Origin: Bacillota bacterium
Lineage (GTDB): Bacteria; Bacillota; Clostridia; Acetivibrionales; DTU013
Length of the DNA: 50,598 nt
Direction: 5' to 3'
NCBI GenBank assembly: GCA_023399355.1
Contig: JAEWQC010000347.1
Span: forward strand, 1-50,598
Shown here piece after piece: positions 42,401 to 49,927 of the stretch; the stretch's first letter is position 1; each line of letters opens with the position of its first letter. Position numbers and translations under genes: made by a program. The notes under the pieces were generated by a model. It saw only the letters and a program-made list of their open reading frames with translations. It had not been told where the DNA came from and searched no databases.

Positions 42401-44462
42401 TAAAAGCATTATCGAGTCCGATTTAAAAAGGTTCTGGTGGTTCAGTGCACTTTATACGGTCATCCTGTTCTTCGTACTGCCCCTTCAGCTTATGCTGCTA
42501 GTTCTCCCGCTGAAGGATGACATGCAGAAGGATGCATTAATGTGCGGCCTTCATCTCACGACCGGACATGCGACGCAATACAGCTTTGACGGGTATAATA
42601 TCCAGGCGCTGCTTGTCTGTATTCTGCCGGTATTTCTGGCATGTTTGCTTTTCAGTTATCTGCATTCGACCCGGGCGGCGACCATGCTCCATTCCCTTCC
42701 GCTGAAGAGGAGCACATTGCTGGGGAGCCATACCGTATCAGGCTTTCTGCTTATTTTATTACCTGTTCTCATCACGGCTGTTATCCTGATGATCCTCGAC
42801 TTGTTTACCGGCCTTGGAGAATACTACTCCCTGTTGAATGTAGCAGAATGGATTGGTCTGACATTGATTTTCAATCTCCTTTTCTTCTCCATCACAGTTT
42901 TTGTCGGGATGTTTACAGGAAATGCGATTGCGCAAATCATATTCACCTATATTATAAACGTGTTGCCTATCTGTCTTTCTATGCTTGTCGCATACAATAT
43001 CCAAAGGCTGCTTTATGGTTTCAGTATGGATATATTAAGTAATGGATGGGCGAAAATGCTGCCTGTTGTAAAGGTGGCGGGGGTTGGTTTTCGTGAATTC
43101 ACTCCTCTTCAGGGTGCGCTTTACCTCCTGACGGCAATTGTTTTCCTTGGAGCCGCCGGACTTGCCTACAATAGCAGGAAACTTGAAGCGGCAGGAAATA
43201 TCATTGCCTTTAAAGTGATGCAGCCGGTCTTTAAATATGGATTTGCTATAAGTCTGGCACTTGTGGGCGGCTTCGTCACAGGCTATATCTACCATTCGGG
43301 GAAAATCGCTTTTATTGCCACCTGCTTTATTTTTGCCGGTATAGGATACTGGGCGGCACAGATGCTTTTGGAAAAGACGTTGAGGGTATGGCATGCATAC
43401 AAAGGCTTTCTCGTGTTCAGTGCGGCTGTCATTCTTTGGTTCGCCGGTATTTCTGCCGATGTGACGGGATATGTGAAGCATATTCCTCAACTGAGTGAAA
43501 TCAAGAGTGCATATTATGGAAGCAACTACACCGCCTGGCAGCTTGAAAAGAACAAACGGCCTGAAGACCTCTATTTCCGGGCGGAAGGACTTTTTAAGGA
43601 GGAAGCGAATATTAAGGCTGTGATGAGCCTGCATGCAATACTGGCGGAAAACGGAAGCGCAAAGCTGACAGAAGACCTGTCGGAAAATACAATCGCAAGA
43701 CAGGTGGGGATCGGTTATCGAAATGGTGTGAACGAAAAATACATAGCATACATATTGAAAGATGGTAGGAGCATCATACGGAAGTATAGTGTTGATGAGA
43801 CGTCCGTGAAAAAGTTCATTGTACCCTTGTATGAGTCTTCGGAATACAAGGAAGACAAGTATCCCATTCTGGACCAGAAAACGCAGGATATAAAATCAAT
43901 TGAGATAGGAGACTACCGTACTACAAAAAAACCGTTGGTCCTATCCGACATGAAACAGTTGCAAAGTTTTATTAATGTAATGCAGAGTGAGCTTATTGAT
44001 TCCAACTATGAAGAAATTACGGATTCTGAAGAAACGTATGTTTATATTCGGATCACCGACGGGAATGACTTCAGGGAATACTATTCTTTGAGAAAAAGCT
44101 ATAGCAAGCTTTATTCATGGATGAAGGAAAACGGATATTATGACTCAACGATCCTGCTGCCTGAAGAAATCGACCATGTGACAGTACAACCACTAAAGGT
44201 TACATGGTATGCCAACGGATATAACTATACAGAATCCGGAAACAGCACAGTTTTGGAGGATGCTGCATTAATAAGGGAACTGGCGGATTTGTGTGAAAAC
44301 AGGATGGGTGGCAAAGGTTCAGGCACATACTTGCAGCTGGAATTCAACGGAACGGCAGTACGTAATTTCAATGGCTTCATTTATACCGGAACACCCATGA
44401 GCGAAAAGCTCCGGGAAAAGCTCGAGGAGCTGGCGGCTAATAATGGAACTGCCGTGAAATAG
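42375..44462 (+). CDS. ABC-2 type membrane permease with large C-terminal domain (cassette 1)
   Basis: 695 residues. The N-terminal half (about 1-360) has about ten hydrophobic segments, with 'LLVCILPVFLACLLFSYLHSTRAATMLHSLPLKRSTLLGSHTVSG' typical of ABC-2 permeases partnered by YtrB-like ATPases. From about residue 370 to the end is a soluble, charged domain that probably lies outside the cell ('DGRSIIRKYSVDETSVKKFIVPLYES', 'YVYIRITDGNDFREYYSLRKSYSKLYSWM'). I recall such long permeases in Firmicutes with an unnamed C-terminal domain (DUF6449-like), but this is from memory. It makes a transporter with the preceding ATPase. Function of the outer domain is unknown. Confidence 0.87.
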   Translation: MKLKMSLFNKSIIESDLKRFWWFSALYTVILFFVLPLQLMLLVLPLKDDMQKDALMCGLHLTTGHATQYSFDGYNIQALLVCILPVFLACLLFSYLHSTRAATMLHSLPLKRSTLLGSHTVSGFLLILLPVLITAVILMILDLFTGLGEYYSLLNVAEWIGLTLIFNLLFFSITVFVGMFTGNAIAQIIFTYIINVLPICLSMLVAYNIQRLLYGFSMDILSNGWAKMLPVVKVAGVGFREFTPLQGALYLLTAIVFLGAAGLAYNSRKLEAAGNIIAFKVMQPVFKYGFAISLALVGGFVTGYIYHSGKIAFIATCFIFAGIGYWAAQMLLEKTLRVWHAYKGFLVFSAAVILWFAGISADVTGYVKHIPQLSEIKSAYYGSNYTAWQLEKNKRPEDLYFRAEGLFKEEANIKAVMSLHAILAENGSAKLTEDLSENTIARQVGIGYRNGVNEKYIAYILKDGRSIIRKYSVDETSVKKFIVPLYESSEYKEDKYPILDQKTQDIKSIEIGDYRTTKKPLVLSDMKQLQSFINVMQSELIDSNYEEITDSEETYVYIRITDGNDFREYYSLRKSYSKLYSWMKENGYYDSTILLPEEIDHVTVQPLKVTWYANGYNYTESGNSTVLEDAALIRELADLCENRMGGKGSGTYLQLEFNGTAVRNFNGFIYTGTPMSEKLREKLEELAANNGTAVK

Positions 44463-44500
44463 CTTGGATTATAACGCAGCAATTCAAAAGAAATATTTTA

Positions 44501-44702
44501 GAGTGTAGTAAAATTTTCTTGCCGCTGCTGTGTTTCAACGAGGCCGGCCGTGTGCAAAGCTTACTGTTCGCCCATGCATCCGGGGCTGGTCGCAAGCAAA
44601 GCTTGCTGCTCGCCCATGCATCCGGGGCTGGAGATAGGCTCGCCGCCTGAAAACCAAATCGGCACCGGCCACCAAGGCTCTTTGCAAAGCGAAAGAGCTG
44701 TA
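44501..44702 (+). repeat. Dispersed intergenic repeat, longest copy (plus orientation)
   Basis: This copy holds both ends known from the others: the left part as at 20254, the middle core with the hairpin GCAAGC-AAA-GCTTGC (44592-44606), and the right part CCAAGGCTCTTTGCAAAGCGAAAGAG as at 45795. The core unit GCTCGCCCATGCATCCGGGGCTG is present twice (from about 44567 and 44609), a tandem duplication absent from the 29643 copy. The open frame running through it has no ribosome site and is not a gene. Confidence 0.8.
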
Positions 44703-44817
44703 GCGGCGGGGGACATCTTTACGCTCTATATATGGAGATACGGTTTATTACGAAAGGAATCTTGCAGCTCAGTGAACTGAACTCAAAAAGTCAGGCAAGC
44801 ATGATGAAGTAATTCCA

Positions 44818-44858
44818 AAGGACTGAATCCGATTGTTAACCGGACTCAGTCCTTTTTG
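44818..44858 (+). terminator. Rho-independent terminator
   Basis: AAGGACTGAATCCG (44818-44831) pairs with CGGACTCAGTCCTT (44840-44853) with one G-T-type mismatch, followed by a run of Ts. It closes the ABC cassette 1 region. Confidence 0.85.
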
Positions 44859-44887
44859 CTTCCGTACTGGTATAGCCAAAATTACAT

Positions 44888-44916
44888 TTGAAAAATAGCC
44901 AATTGCATTATACAAT
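44888..44916 (+). promoter_or_regulatory. Promoter of the first antitoxin-Uma2 fusion gene
   Basis: TTGAAA at 44888-44893, a 17-base spacer and TACAAT at 44911-44916, 31 bases before the start codon. It fits a single-gene transcript. Confidence 0.7.
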
Positions 44917-44947
44917 ATAGCTATTAATATTTTTGGAGGTGTTCGGA

Positions 44948-45679
44948 ATGAAAGTAAGTGCCACCGATATGAAGAATTATTTTGGCAGGTATCTGAAAAG
45001 CTGCGGGGAAGAAGACATCTTTATCACAAAAAATGAGCGGATCATTGCAAAACTCAGCAAATACGAGGACCCTTCGGAGGGCTGTCTGGTGATTAAGGAA
45101 GGCAGTGCCGCGTATACCTATTCAGGCAAACGGGTGACCTATGAGGAATTTCTGAAGATTACAGAAGGAAACGAAGAAAGATACGAGTATATAGATGGTG
45201 AGGTTTTCCTGCTGTCGTCGCCGGGTGTGAAGCACCAGGTTGTCCTTTCCAATATGATGATGAGTATGCTGAACTGGTTTAAAGGGAAGACATGTCGTGT
45301 GTTTGCAGCCCCCTTTGATGTGACTCTTTTGGGTGAGGAAACAGAGAGCAAGAATGTTGTGCAGCCGGATATACTGGTATCCTGCGATTATACCGAGCAG
45401 AGGAATGAACGGGACCGCTACACCGGGATCCCTGTCCTGGTTGTTGAAATTCTGTCGCCTCAGACCAGAAGCCGTGACCATGTTAAAAAGCTGAATGTAT
45501 ATATGCAGGGCGGCATAAGCGAATATTGGATTGCAGACCCCAAAGAGAAGAAGGTGGTACAATATCATTTCATTGAAAAGGAACTTATTGAAATGATCAC
45601 ATATGGGTTCGCTGATGTTCTGAAATCCATACATTTTAAAGGGCTGGAGTTGATGCTGGCCGATATCTTTGCGGAATGA
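44948..45679 (+). CDS. Fusion of Phd/YefM antitoxin-like domain and Uma2-family (DUF820) nuclease domain, copy 1
   Basis: 243 residues from the ATG after TTTGGAGG. Residues 1-40 ('KVSATDMKNYFGRYLKSC', 'EDIFITKNERIIAKLSKYE') follow the Phd/YefM antitoxin pattern closely: V-S-A..(D/E)-(F/M)-K..F...L, then I-I-T-K-N-x..V/I-A-x-L. From about residue 60 the protein is a complete Uma2 domain: 'VTYEEFLKITEGNEERYEYIDGEVFLLSSPGVKHQ', then the PD-(D/E)xK core with Asp in 'VQPDILVSCD', Glu in 'VVEILSPQTRSRD', Lys in 'VKKLNVYM', and 'SEYWIADP'. No separate toxin gene is adjacent. A DNA-binding, self-regulated nuclease is a reasonable guess; no function is known for the fusion. Copy 2 lies at 48137. Confidence 0.85.
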   Translation: MKVSATDMKNYFGRYLKSCGEEDIFITKNERIIAKLSKYEDPSEGCLVIKEGSAAYTYSGKRVTYEEFLKITEGNEERYEYIDGEVFLLSSPGVKHQVVLSNMMMSMLNWFKGKTCRVFAAPFDVTLLGEETESKNVVQPDILVSCDYTEQRNERDRYTGIPVLVVEILSPQTRSRDHVKKLNVYMQGGISEYWIADPKEKKVVQYHFIEKELIEMITYGFADVLKSIHFKGLELMLADIFAE

Positions 45680-45760
45680 TGCCCCATGGACCTGTTCTGT
45701 ATTGATTCTGGCATGCCTGGACTTTTTGCCGGAGTAAAAGAGGTATAGAGAAGGGAGACA

Positions 45761-45822
45761 TGCTCGCCGCCTGAAAACCAATAGGTACCTGTCTCCAAGG
45801 CTTTTTGCGAAGCAAAAGAGTC
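45761..45822 (+). repeat. Dispersed intergenic repeat, right-end copy (plus orientation)
   Basis: GCTCGCCGCCTGAAAACCAA (45762-45781) matches 44638-44657 exactly. CCAAGGCTTTTTGCGAAGCAAAAGAG (45795-45820) matches 44670-44696 with a few changes and again forms the small CTTTTTGC..GCAAAAG hairpin. GGAGACA and TGTCTCC (45754, 45790) flank the first block as a 7-bp inverted pair. Confidence 0.75.
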
Positions 45823-45849
45823 ATTGAGGAGGGGAACTTTTTAAGCTGG

Positions 45850-46503
45850 TTATAAATCTTTTTTTGAATAGATATTTACGGATATAAACATTGATATAAC
45901 GCCAATCATTACAGCAAGTATAAGTGGAAGCAATTCCTGAAGGAGCTGCGGGAAAGGAAGTGAGATATGAAGATTAATGTTATTAGCCTGCAACTGCTTT
46001 AGAATTACAGGGGTCAGGAATGGTGTTATAAAAATGAAAACCGTAATTATAAATTTAGACTTTTCATAACCAAAGTAATATTGAACCGGTATTATCACTC
46101 CAAAAACAGCAGTTACAATTAAAAGCGATAATCCAAATGTAGAAATATTGAGCATTACTACCATTTTAGGGAAAATAAAAGCAGCAAGGGTGTATAAAAT
46201 GTAACAGAAAATAAAAACTGCCAGAATGAACAGGTATTTCGCCTGAACTAATGCACTCCTTGTATAGGGAGTTGCACAAAGAAGTGCAGAACCTTTGTAT
46301 TTATACTCTACCATAGACACTGAATTGAACAATGCATATTGAATCATAAGAGTAGTTAAAAAAAAGACTAAAAATCCTCCGGACATATTGCCGATTTGGT
46401 TACTTAAGAAAACGGAAAAACCAAATTCAGCGGCAAACATTATGAGTAAATATTTTTTTACAAGCAAAAAATCTTTTTTTACAAGCTGATACAACATATT
46501 CAT
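45850..46503 (-). CDS. ABC-2 type membrane permease (cassette 2)
   Basis: 217 residues with six hydrophobic segments (for example 'LLIMFAAEFGFSVFL', 'FILAVFIFCYILYTLAAFIF' and 'LLPLILAVMIGVISMFISVNIY'). It is a typical short ABC-2 permease of the kind partnered by YtrB/BcrA-like ATPases. Its start overlaps the ATPase stop (TAATG), so it is translated from the same message. It probably works as a dimer with the ATPase to export or expel a hydrophobic compound; the substrate is unknown. It is much shorter than the permease of cassette 1, so the two cassettes are not recent duplicates. Confidence 0.87.
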   Translation of the reverse strand: MNMLYQLVKKDFLLVKKYLLIMFAAEFGFSVFLSNQIGNMSGGFLVFFLTTLMIQYALFNSVSMVEYKYKGSALLCATPYTRSALVQAKYLFILAVFIFCYILYTLAAFIFPKMVVMLNISTFGLSLLIVTAVFGVIIPVQYYFGYEKSKFIITVFIFITPFLTPVILKQLQANNINLHISLPFPQLLQELLPLILAVMIGVISMFISVNIYSKKDL

Positions 46504-47354
46504 TACCCCTTTACATAACCCAGCATAATATCTTCAATACTTGGCCTTTCAATCTGAATGTTCTTCAATTGCTGCTTTATTTCATTTCTTTTATTAGTGA
46601 TCCCTGAAAAGCCGTAATCAGTTTCACGTAATGCCAGAAATAATTTCTTTGTGTGATCGTTAAGCAGTGCCTTATCCCCTTTAACCAATGCATGCGTATC
46701 GAGCAATAAATCTTTTTCTTCGTTTAGCAAGATCTTCCCATTGTTAATTAAAATAAGCATATCTGCCACTTTATCCAGATCAGAGGTAATGTGAGAGGAG
46801 AAAAGAACGCTCTTGCCATCCTCTTTCATAAACTCCAAAAGCAGGTCCATTACCTCATTTCTTATCAATGGATCAAGTCCGCTTGTTGGTTCGTCCATGA
46901 TCAATAACTCGGCATGGTGGGAAAGGGCAAGTGCTATGGAAAATTTCATACGCATGCCCTTGGACAAGGTTGAAATCCTCTGGTTAAGCTGCAGCTTGAA
47001 TCGCTCAATGTTATTTTTAAAGGCAGAATCGTCCCAGCTTTTATAAGAAGCGGAAACGATCATTTTCATTTCAATCAATGTCAAATCTTCATATAAATAC
47101 CCCTCATCAAAAACGATACCGATGTGATTTTTCAATTCCCGCTCATTTTTTCTTATATCCTTGCCAAACAATTTGATTGTTCCGGAATAATTTGATACCA
47201 GTCCCAGGATTGTCTTAATGGTCGTAGTTTTGCCGGCTCCGTTTATGCCGATAAAGCCGGTTATGCAGCCCTCTTGTAATGAGAAACTGATATCCTGCAG
47301 ATGAAAGGTTCCGAAATCCTTTTTTAATCCACTTACCTCTAAAATCGTATTCAT
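46503..47354 (-). CDS. ABC transporter ATPase (cassette 2)
   Basis: 283 residues. Walker A 'GINGAGKTTTIKTILGL', signature 'LSKGMRMKFSIALAL', Walker B 'LLIMDEPTSGLDPL' and switch His in 'LFSSHITSDLDKVADM' are present. The C-terminal extension of about 80 residues is the usual one for this class. Start overlaps the regulator stop (ATGA) and the stop overlaps the permease start (TAATG), a tightly packed three-gene operon: regulator, ATPase, permease. The ATPase resembles the one of cassette 1 in plan, but the rest of the sequence differs widely. Confidence 0.93.
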   Translation of the reverse strand: MNTILEVSGLKKDFGTFHLQDISFSLQEGCITGFIGINGAGKTTTIKTILGLVSNYSGTIKLFGKDIRKNERELKNHIGIVFDEGYLYEDLTLIEMKMIVSASYKSWDDSAFKNNIERFKLQLNQRISTLSKGMRMKFSIALALSHHAELLIMDEPTSGLDPLIRNEVMDLLLEFMKEDGKSVLFSSHITSDLDKVADMLILINNGKILLNEEKDLLLDTHALVKGDKALLNDHTKKLFLALRETDYGFSGITNKRNEIKQQLKNIQIERPSIEDIMLGYVKG

Positions 47355-47731
47355 TCCCCATCCTCCTCAAATAACAAATCCATCATGGAGTACAGTTCCT
47401 CTTTACTGATTCCAAGAGTACGGGCAGCATTCCATGCTTCTGAAAGTTTCAATTCAACTGTGTGACGTTTTGTTTCCCGCAGAAGCTCAATGTTTTCCGT
47501 TTTCACAAACGACCCTTTGCCTGCTCTGCTGGTAATAAAGCCTTCGGATTCCAGCTCGTCATATACTCGTTTTGTGGTAAGAACACTGACTCGAAGATCG
47601 TTTGCAAGTACGCGTATCGATGGAAGCTGTTCGCTTTCTTTCAATTCGCCATATAGGATTGCATCCTTTATCTGATCTTTTATTTGTTGATATATGGGGG
47701 GATCAGACACATTCGCAATAATAATTTTCAT
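47351..47731 (-). CDS. GntR family regulator, YtrA subfamily (cassette 2)
   Basis: 126 residues from the ATG at 47731. An upstream in-frame ATG at 47773 lies at or before the transcription start given by the promoter at 47774-47802, so it cannot be the start. The winged helix is complete ('PPIYQQIKDQIKDAILYGELKESEQLPSIRVLANDLRVSVLTTKRVYDELESEGFITSRAGKGSFV' in pieces), with a short tail and no ligand domain, as in YtrA. It likely represses its own operon by binding the wide dyad over the promoter. Ribosome site is weak (AAAGTGA). Confidence 0.93.
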   Translation of the reverse strand: MKIIIANVSDPPIYQQIKDQIKDAILYGELKESEQLPSIRVLANDLRVSVLTTKRVYDELESEGFITSRAGKGSFVKTENIELLRETKRHTVELKLSEAWNAARTLGISKEELYSMMDLLFEEDGE

Positions 47732-47753
47732 TGGCAGTTCACTTTCGGTTAAC

Positions 47754-47802
47754 TGTATATTAGGTACATACACATCATATACACAATATACAATTTTGTC
47801 AA
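47754..47802 (-). promoter_or_regulatory. Promoter of cassette 2 with wide dyad operator
   Basis: Read on the minus strand: TTGACA (47802-47797), a 17-base spacer and TATGAT (47779-47774). Perfect 8-bp arms TGTATATT (47754-47761) and AATATACA (47785-47792) are centred on 47773, close to the expected transcription start, so a bound regulator would block the -10 box. Confidence 0.75.
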
Positions 47803-47859
47803 TAGTTATAGAATGATGGAGTGAATTTAAAGATAGGAATAAAGTAAGATATAAGCTGG

Positions 47860-48040
47860 GCCGGGTATGAAGCCAGACACAGGCCGGGCATGAAGTTAGT
47901 TATAACTAGACATAAAGCCAGACACAGGCTGGCATGAAGTTAGTTATAACTAGACATAAATCCGGACAAAAACCGGGCATAAAGCAGTTATAAACCAGAC
48001 ATGAATCCAGATATAATATTAGTATAAAGTTAGACATAAT
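47860..48040 (+). repeat. Degenerate tandem repeats of about 45 bp
   Basis: The unit starting AGCCAGACACAGG... at 47871 recurs at 47916 with one base deleted and one or two changes; it ends TTAGTTATAACTAGACATAA. Further degenerate pieces (CCGGGCATAAAG, AACCAGACATGAAT, TTAGACATAA) extend to about 48040, directly before the promoter of the second fusion gene. Units abut with no spacers. Confidence 0.8.
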
Positions 48041-48075
48041 TATAAAAGTAATGTCTATATTGTTGTACAAAATTG

Positions 48076-48105
48076 TTGACTATACCGTGCGAAGTGTCAT
48101 ATAAT
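48076..48105 (+). promoter_or_regulatory. Promoter of the second antitoxin-Uma2 fusion gene
   Basis: TTGACT at 48076-48081, an 18-base spacer and TATAAT at 48100-48105, about 30 bases before the start codon, the same distance as in copy 1. Confidence 0.75.
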
Positions 48106-48136
48106 CGTAGTTGTAGAATGATCAGGAGGCGGTTTT

Positions 48137-48880
48137 GTGTTTGCAAGTGCAAGTGAAATGAAGAATAAATTTGGACTGTATCTGAAGCATGTTACAGATG
48201 AGGATGGAGAAATCATCGTCACAAAAAACAATGTAAGGGTCGCAAGGCTTGTGCCCTATGTATCCGATATTGAAAAATATTTTACCATCCGGGAAAATGC
48301 AATAAATTATGATTATGACAAAAAAACGGTTTCGTATGAGGAGTTCATGGAAATTTACGCCAGAAGTAATGTCAGGATGGAGTTCCTGAATGGCGAGATT
48401 TATATCATGAGTTCACCGGACATCAATCATCAGCAGACGCTGGGAAATTTGCACATGCTTTACAGGGAATTCTTTAAAGGAAAGAAATGCAGGCCGTACT
48501 TGGCGCCTTTTGATGTTCATTTCCGGAAAAAGGATATCAAGGATCCTGATGTTCTGCAGCCGGATTTGATCGTTTTGTGTGATCTGGAAAGCAATGTAAA
48601 TGAGAACAAGAGGTATACCGGGACACCCGCATTGACACTGGAGATCCTTTCATCAAGTACAAGAAGCAGGGATATGGTTTACAAACTGAATACATTTATG
48701 ACATCCGGCGTATGTGAATACTGGATTGTTGATATGGATAACCAACGGATAACAATATATGCTTTTAAAGATTGCCAGGTCGATAAAATGGAGGTATATA
48801 AAAAAGGCGAAGTTGCCAAGTCTGAGTGCTTTGATGGTTTGGAGGCAGATGTGGTCTCCCTGTTTGCAGATTTATTGTAA
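48137..48880 (+). CDS. Fusion of Phd/YefM antitoxin-like domain and Uma2-family (DUF820) nuclease domain, copy 2
   Basis: 247 residues from a GTG six bases after AGGAGGC. Residues 1-40 ('FASASEMKNKFGLYLKHV', 'EIIVTKNNVRVARLVPYV') again show the antitoxin pattern. After a linker ('TIRENAINYDYDKKTVSYEEFMEIY') comes the Uma2 domain: 'RMEFLNGEIYIMSSPDINHQ', Asp in 'LQPDLIVLCD', Glu in 'LEILSSSTRSRD', Lys in 'VYKLNTFM', and 'CEYWIVDMD'. All putative catalytic positions are kept. Overall similarity to copy 1 runs the full length but is moderate, so the duplication is old or the genes were acquired separately. No toxin partner is next to it. It is a single-gene unit with its own promoter. Confidence 0.85.
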   Translation: MFASASEMKNKFGLYLKHVTDEDGEIIVTKNNVRVARLVPYVSDIEKYFTIRENAINYDYDKKTVSYEEFMEIYARSNVRMEFLNGEIYIMSSPDINHQQTLGNLHMLYREFFKGKKCRPYLAPFDVHFRKKDIKDPDVLQPDLIVLCDLESNVNENKRYTGTPALTLEILSSSTRSRDMVYKLNTFMTSGVCEYWIVDMDNQRITIYAFKDCQVDKMEVYKKGEVAKSECFDGLEADVVSLFADLL

Positions 48881-48881
48881 T

Positions 48882-48910
48882 AAAATGAGCCTTTCTATTT
48901 GGGCTTTTAT
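48882..48910 (+). terminator. Weak terminator after the second fusion gene
   Basis: AAAATGAGCC (48882-48891) can pair with GGGCTTTTA (48901-48909) through AGCC/GGCT and AAAA/TTTT. The stem is short, so confidence is low. Confidence 0.45.
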
Positions 48911-49226
48911 AGGATTGCTATGGCAGATGCAACCTTGTTGAATAAGGCGAAGCAAGAATATTGCGGTACAGACAATACTCATATAGACCGCATAGCTGAG
49001 TTTTTTTCTGAGCGAAGAAGCCTCCCTGAATCATAAGTGAATTCATATTTGAAAACACATGGCAAGAGCGGATGTTCAAAATTGAATTGAAGGTAAGTGA
49101 AATAGAAGAGTATAAAGCTATTGCATGTTTACATCCTGTTATTTTACGGAAGAGAAAATGAAGGTTGTAAATAAAGTACAGGCATTTTGTGCAAAAACTT
49201 TTTTTAGCATAGAGGGGATATCTCAA
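48911..49226. other. Spacer, no gene recognised
   Basis: No open frame with a ribosome site or known motif was seen. A frame open from 49125 runs into the acetyltransferase gene, but the better start of that gene is at 49227. TTGAAG (49087) and TATAAA (49111) with 18 bases between them may be its promoter. Confidence 0.35.
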
Positions 49227-49838
49227 ATGGAGAATATTATAATAAGAGAAGAACGGGAAGAGGAATGGTTTGAAACAGAGTGCATGACAAAGAGGGCATT
49301 TTGGAATCTTCATGTACCCGGGTGTAATGAACATTATTTGGTTCATCTCCTTCGACTCAGTGACGATTATATTCCCGAATTAAGCAGAGTTGCCGAAGTT
49401 GAAGGAAAGATTGTCGGAACCATTATGTATTCAAAGGCCTGTGTGGAGGATGGAGAGAAGCGAACAGACATGCTGACTTTCGGCCCTTTGTGTATTGAGC
49501 CGGAGTACCAGAAGAGGGGCATTGGCGGAGAATTATTGGAGAAAACCATGCAGCTGGCAAGAGAACTGGGATATCGGGCAATTATTATCTTCGGAGAACC
49601 GGAATATTATCCGCGGCATGGCTTTAAGACCTGCGATCATTTTGATATTACAACAAAGGATGGCAAGAACTTTGGCGCGTTTATGGGAATTGAATTGGTG
49701 CCCGGTGCGCTGGAGGGAGTAAGAGGGAAATTTTATGAATCTGCTGTGTTCGATGACAGCTATTCCGATAAAGCAGAAGAATATGATAAACAGTTTCCGT
49801 ACATGCAAAAACTGAAACTGCCAGGACAATGGGCATGA
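49227..49838 (+). CDS. GNAT family N-acetyltransferase (first of two)
   Basis: 203 residues from the ATG nine bases after AGAGGGG; the frame is open 34 codons further upstream without a ribosome site. The GNAT acetyl-CoA motif is clear: 'LCIEPEYQKRGIGGELLEKTMQLARELGYRAIIIFGEPEYYPRHGF', with the Q/RxxGxG/A loop 'QKRGIG'. The pattern 'GEPEYYPRHGFKTC' is typical of putative acetyltransferases of the YhbS type. It is likely to acetylate a small molecule or protein; the substrate is not known. Confidence 0.9.
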   Translation: MENIIIREEREEEWFETECMTKRAFWNLHVPGCNEHYLVHLLRLSDDYIPELSRVAEVEGKIVGTIMYSKACVEDGEKRTDMLTFGPLCIEPEYQKRGIGGELLEKTMQLARELGYRAIIIFGEPEYYPRHGFKTCDHFDITTKDGKNFGAFMGIELVPGALEGVRGKFYESAVFDDSYSDKAEEYDKQFPYMQKLKLPGQWA

Positions 49839-49927
49839 CGGGCAATGACTGCAGAGCAGAAGATCATTGCAGAGTTGGGTGAAGCATTGATTATTTCTAA
49901 ATGCCAATTAAAAAGGGGTACAAAAAA

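Noticed and set aside
44550..44780. Plus-strand open frame of 76 codons with repeated 'CCSPMHPGL'
   Set aside because: It only translates the dispersed repeat and its internal duplication; there is no ribosome site.
47860..48040. CRISPR-like array
   Set aside because: The units abut, have no unique spacers of constant length and decay quickly; no cas genes are near.
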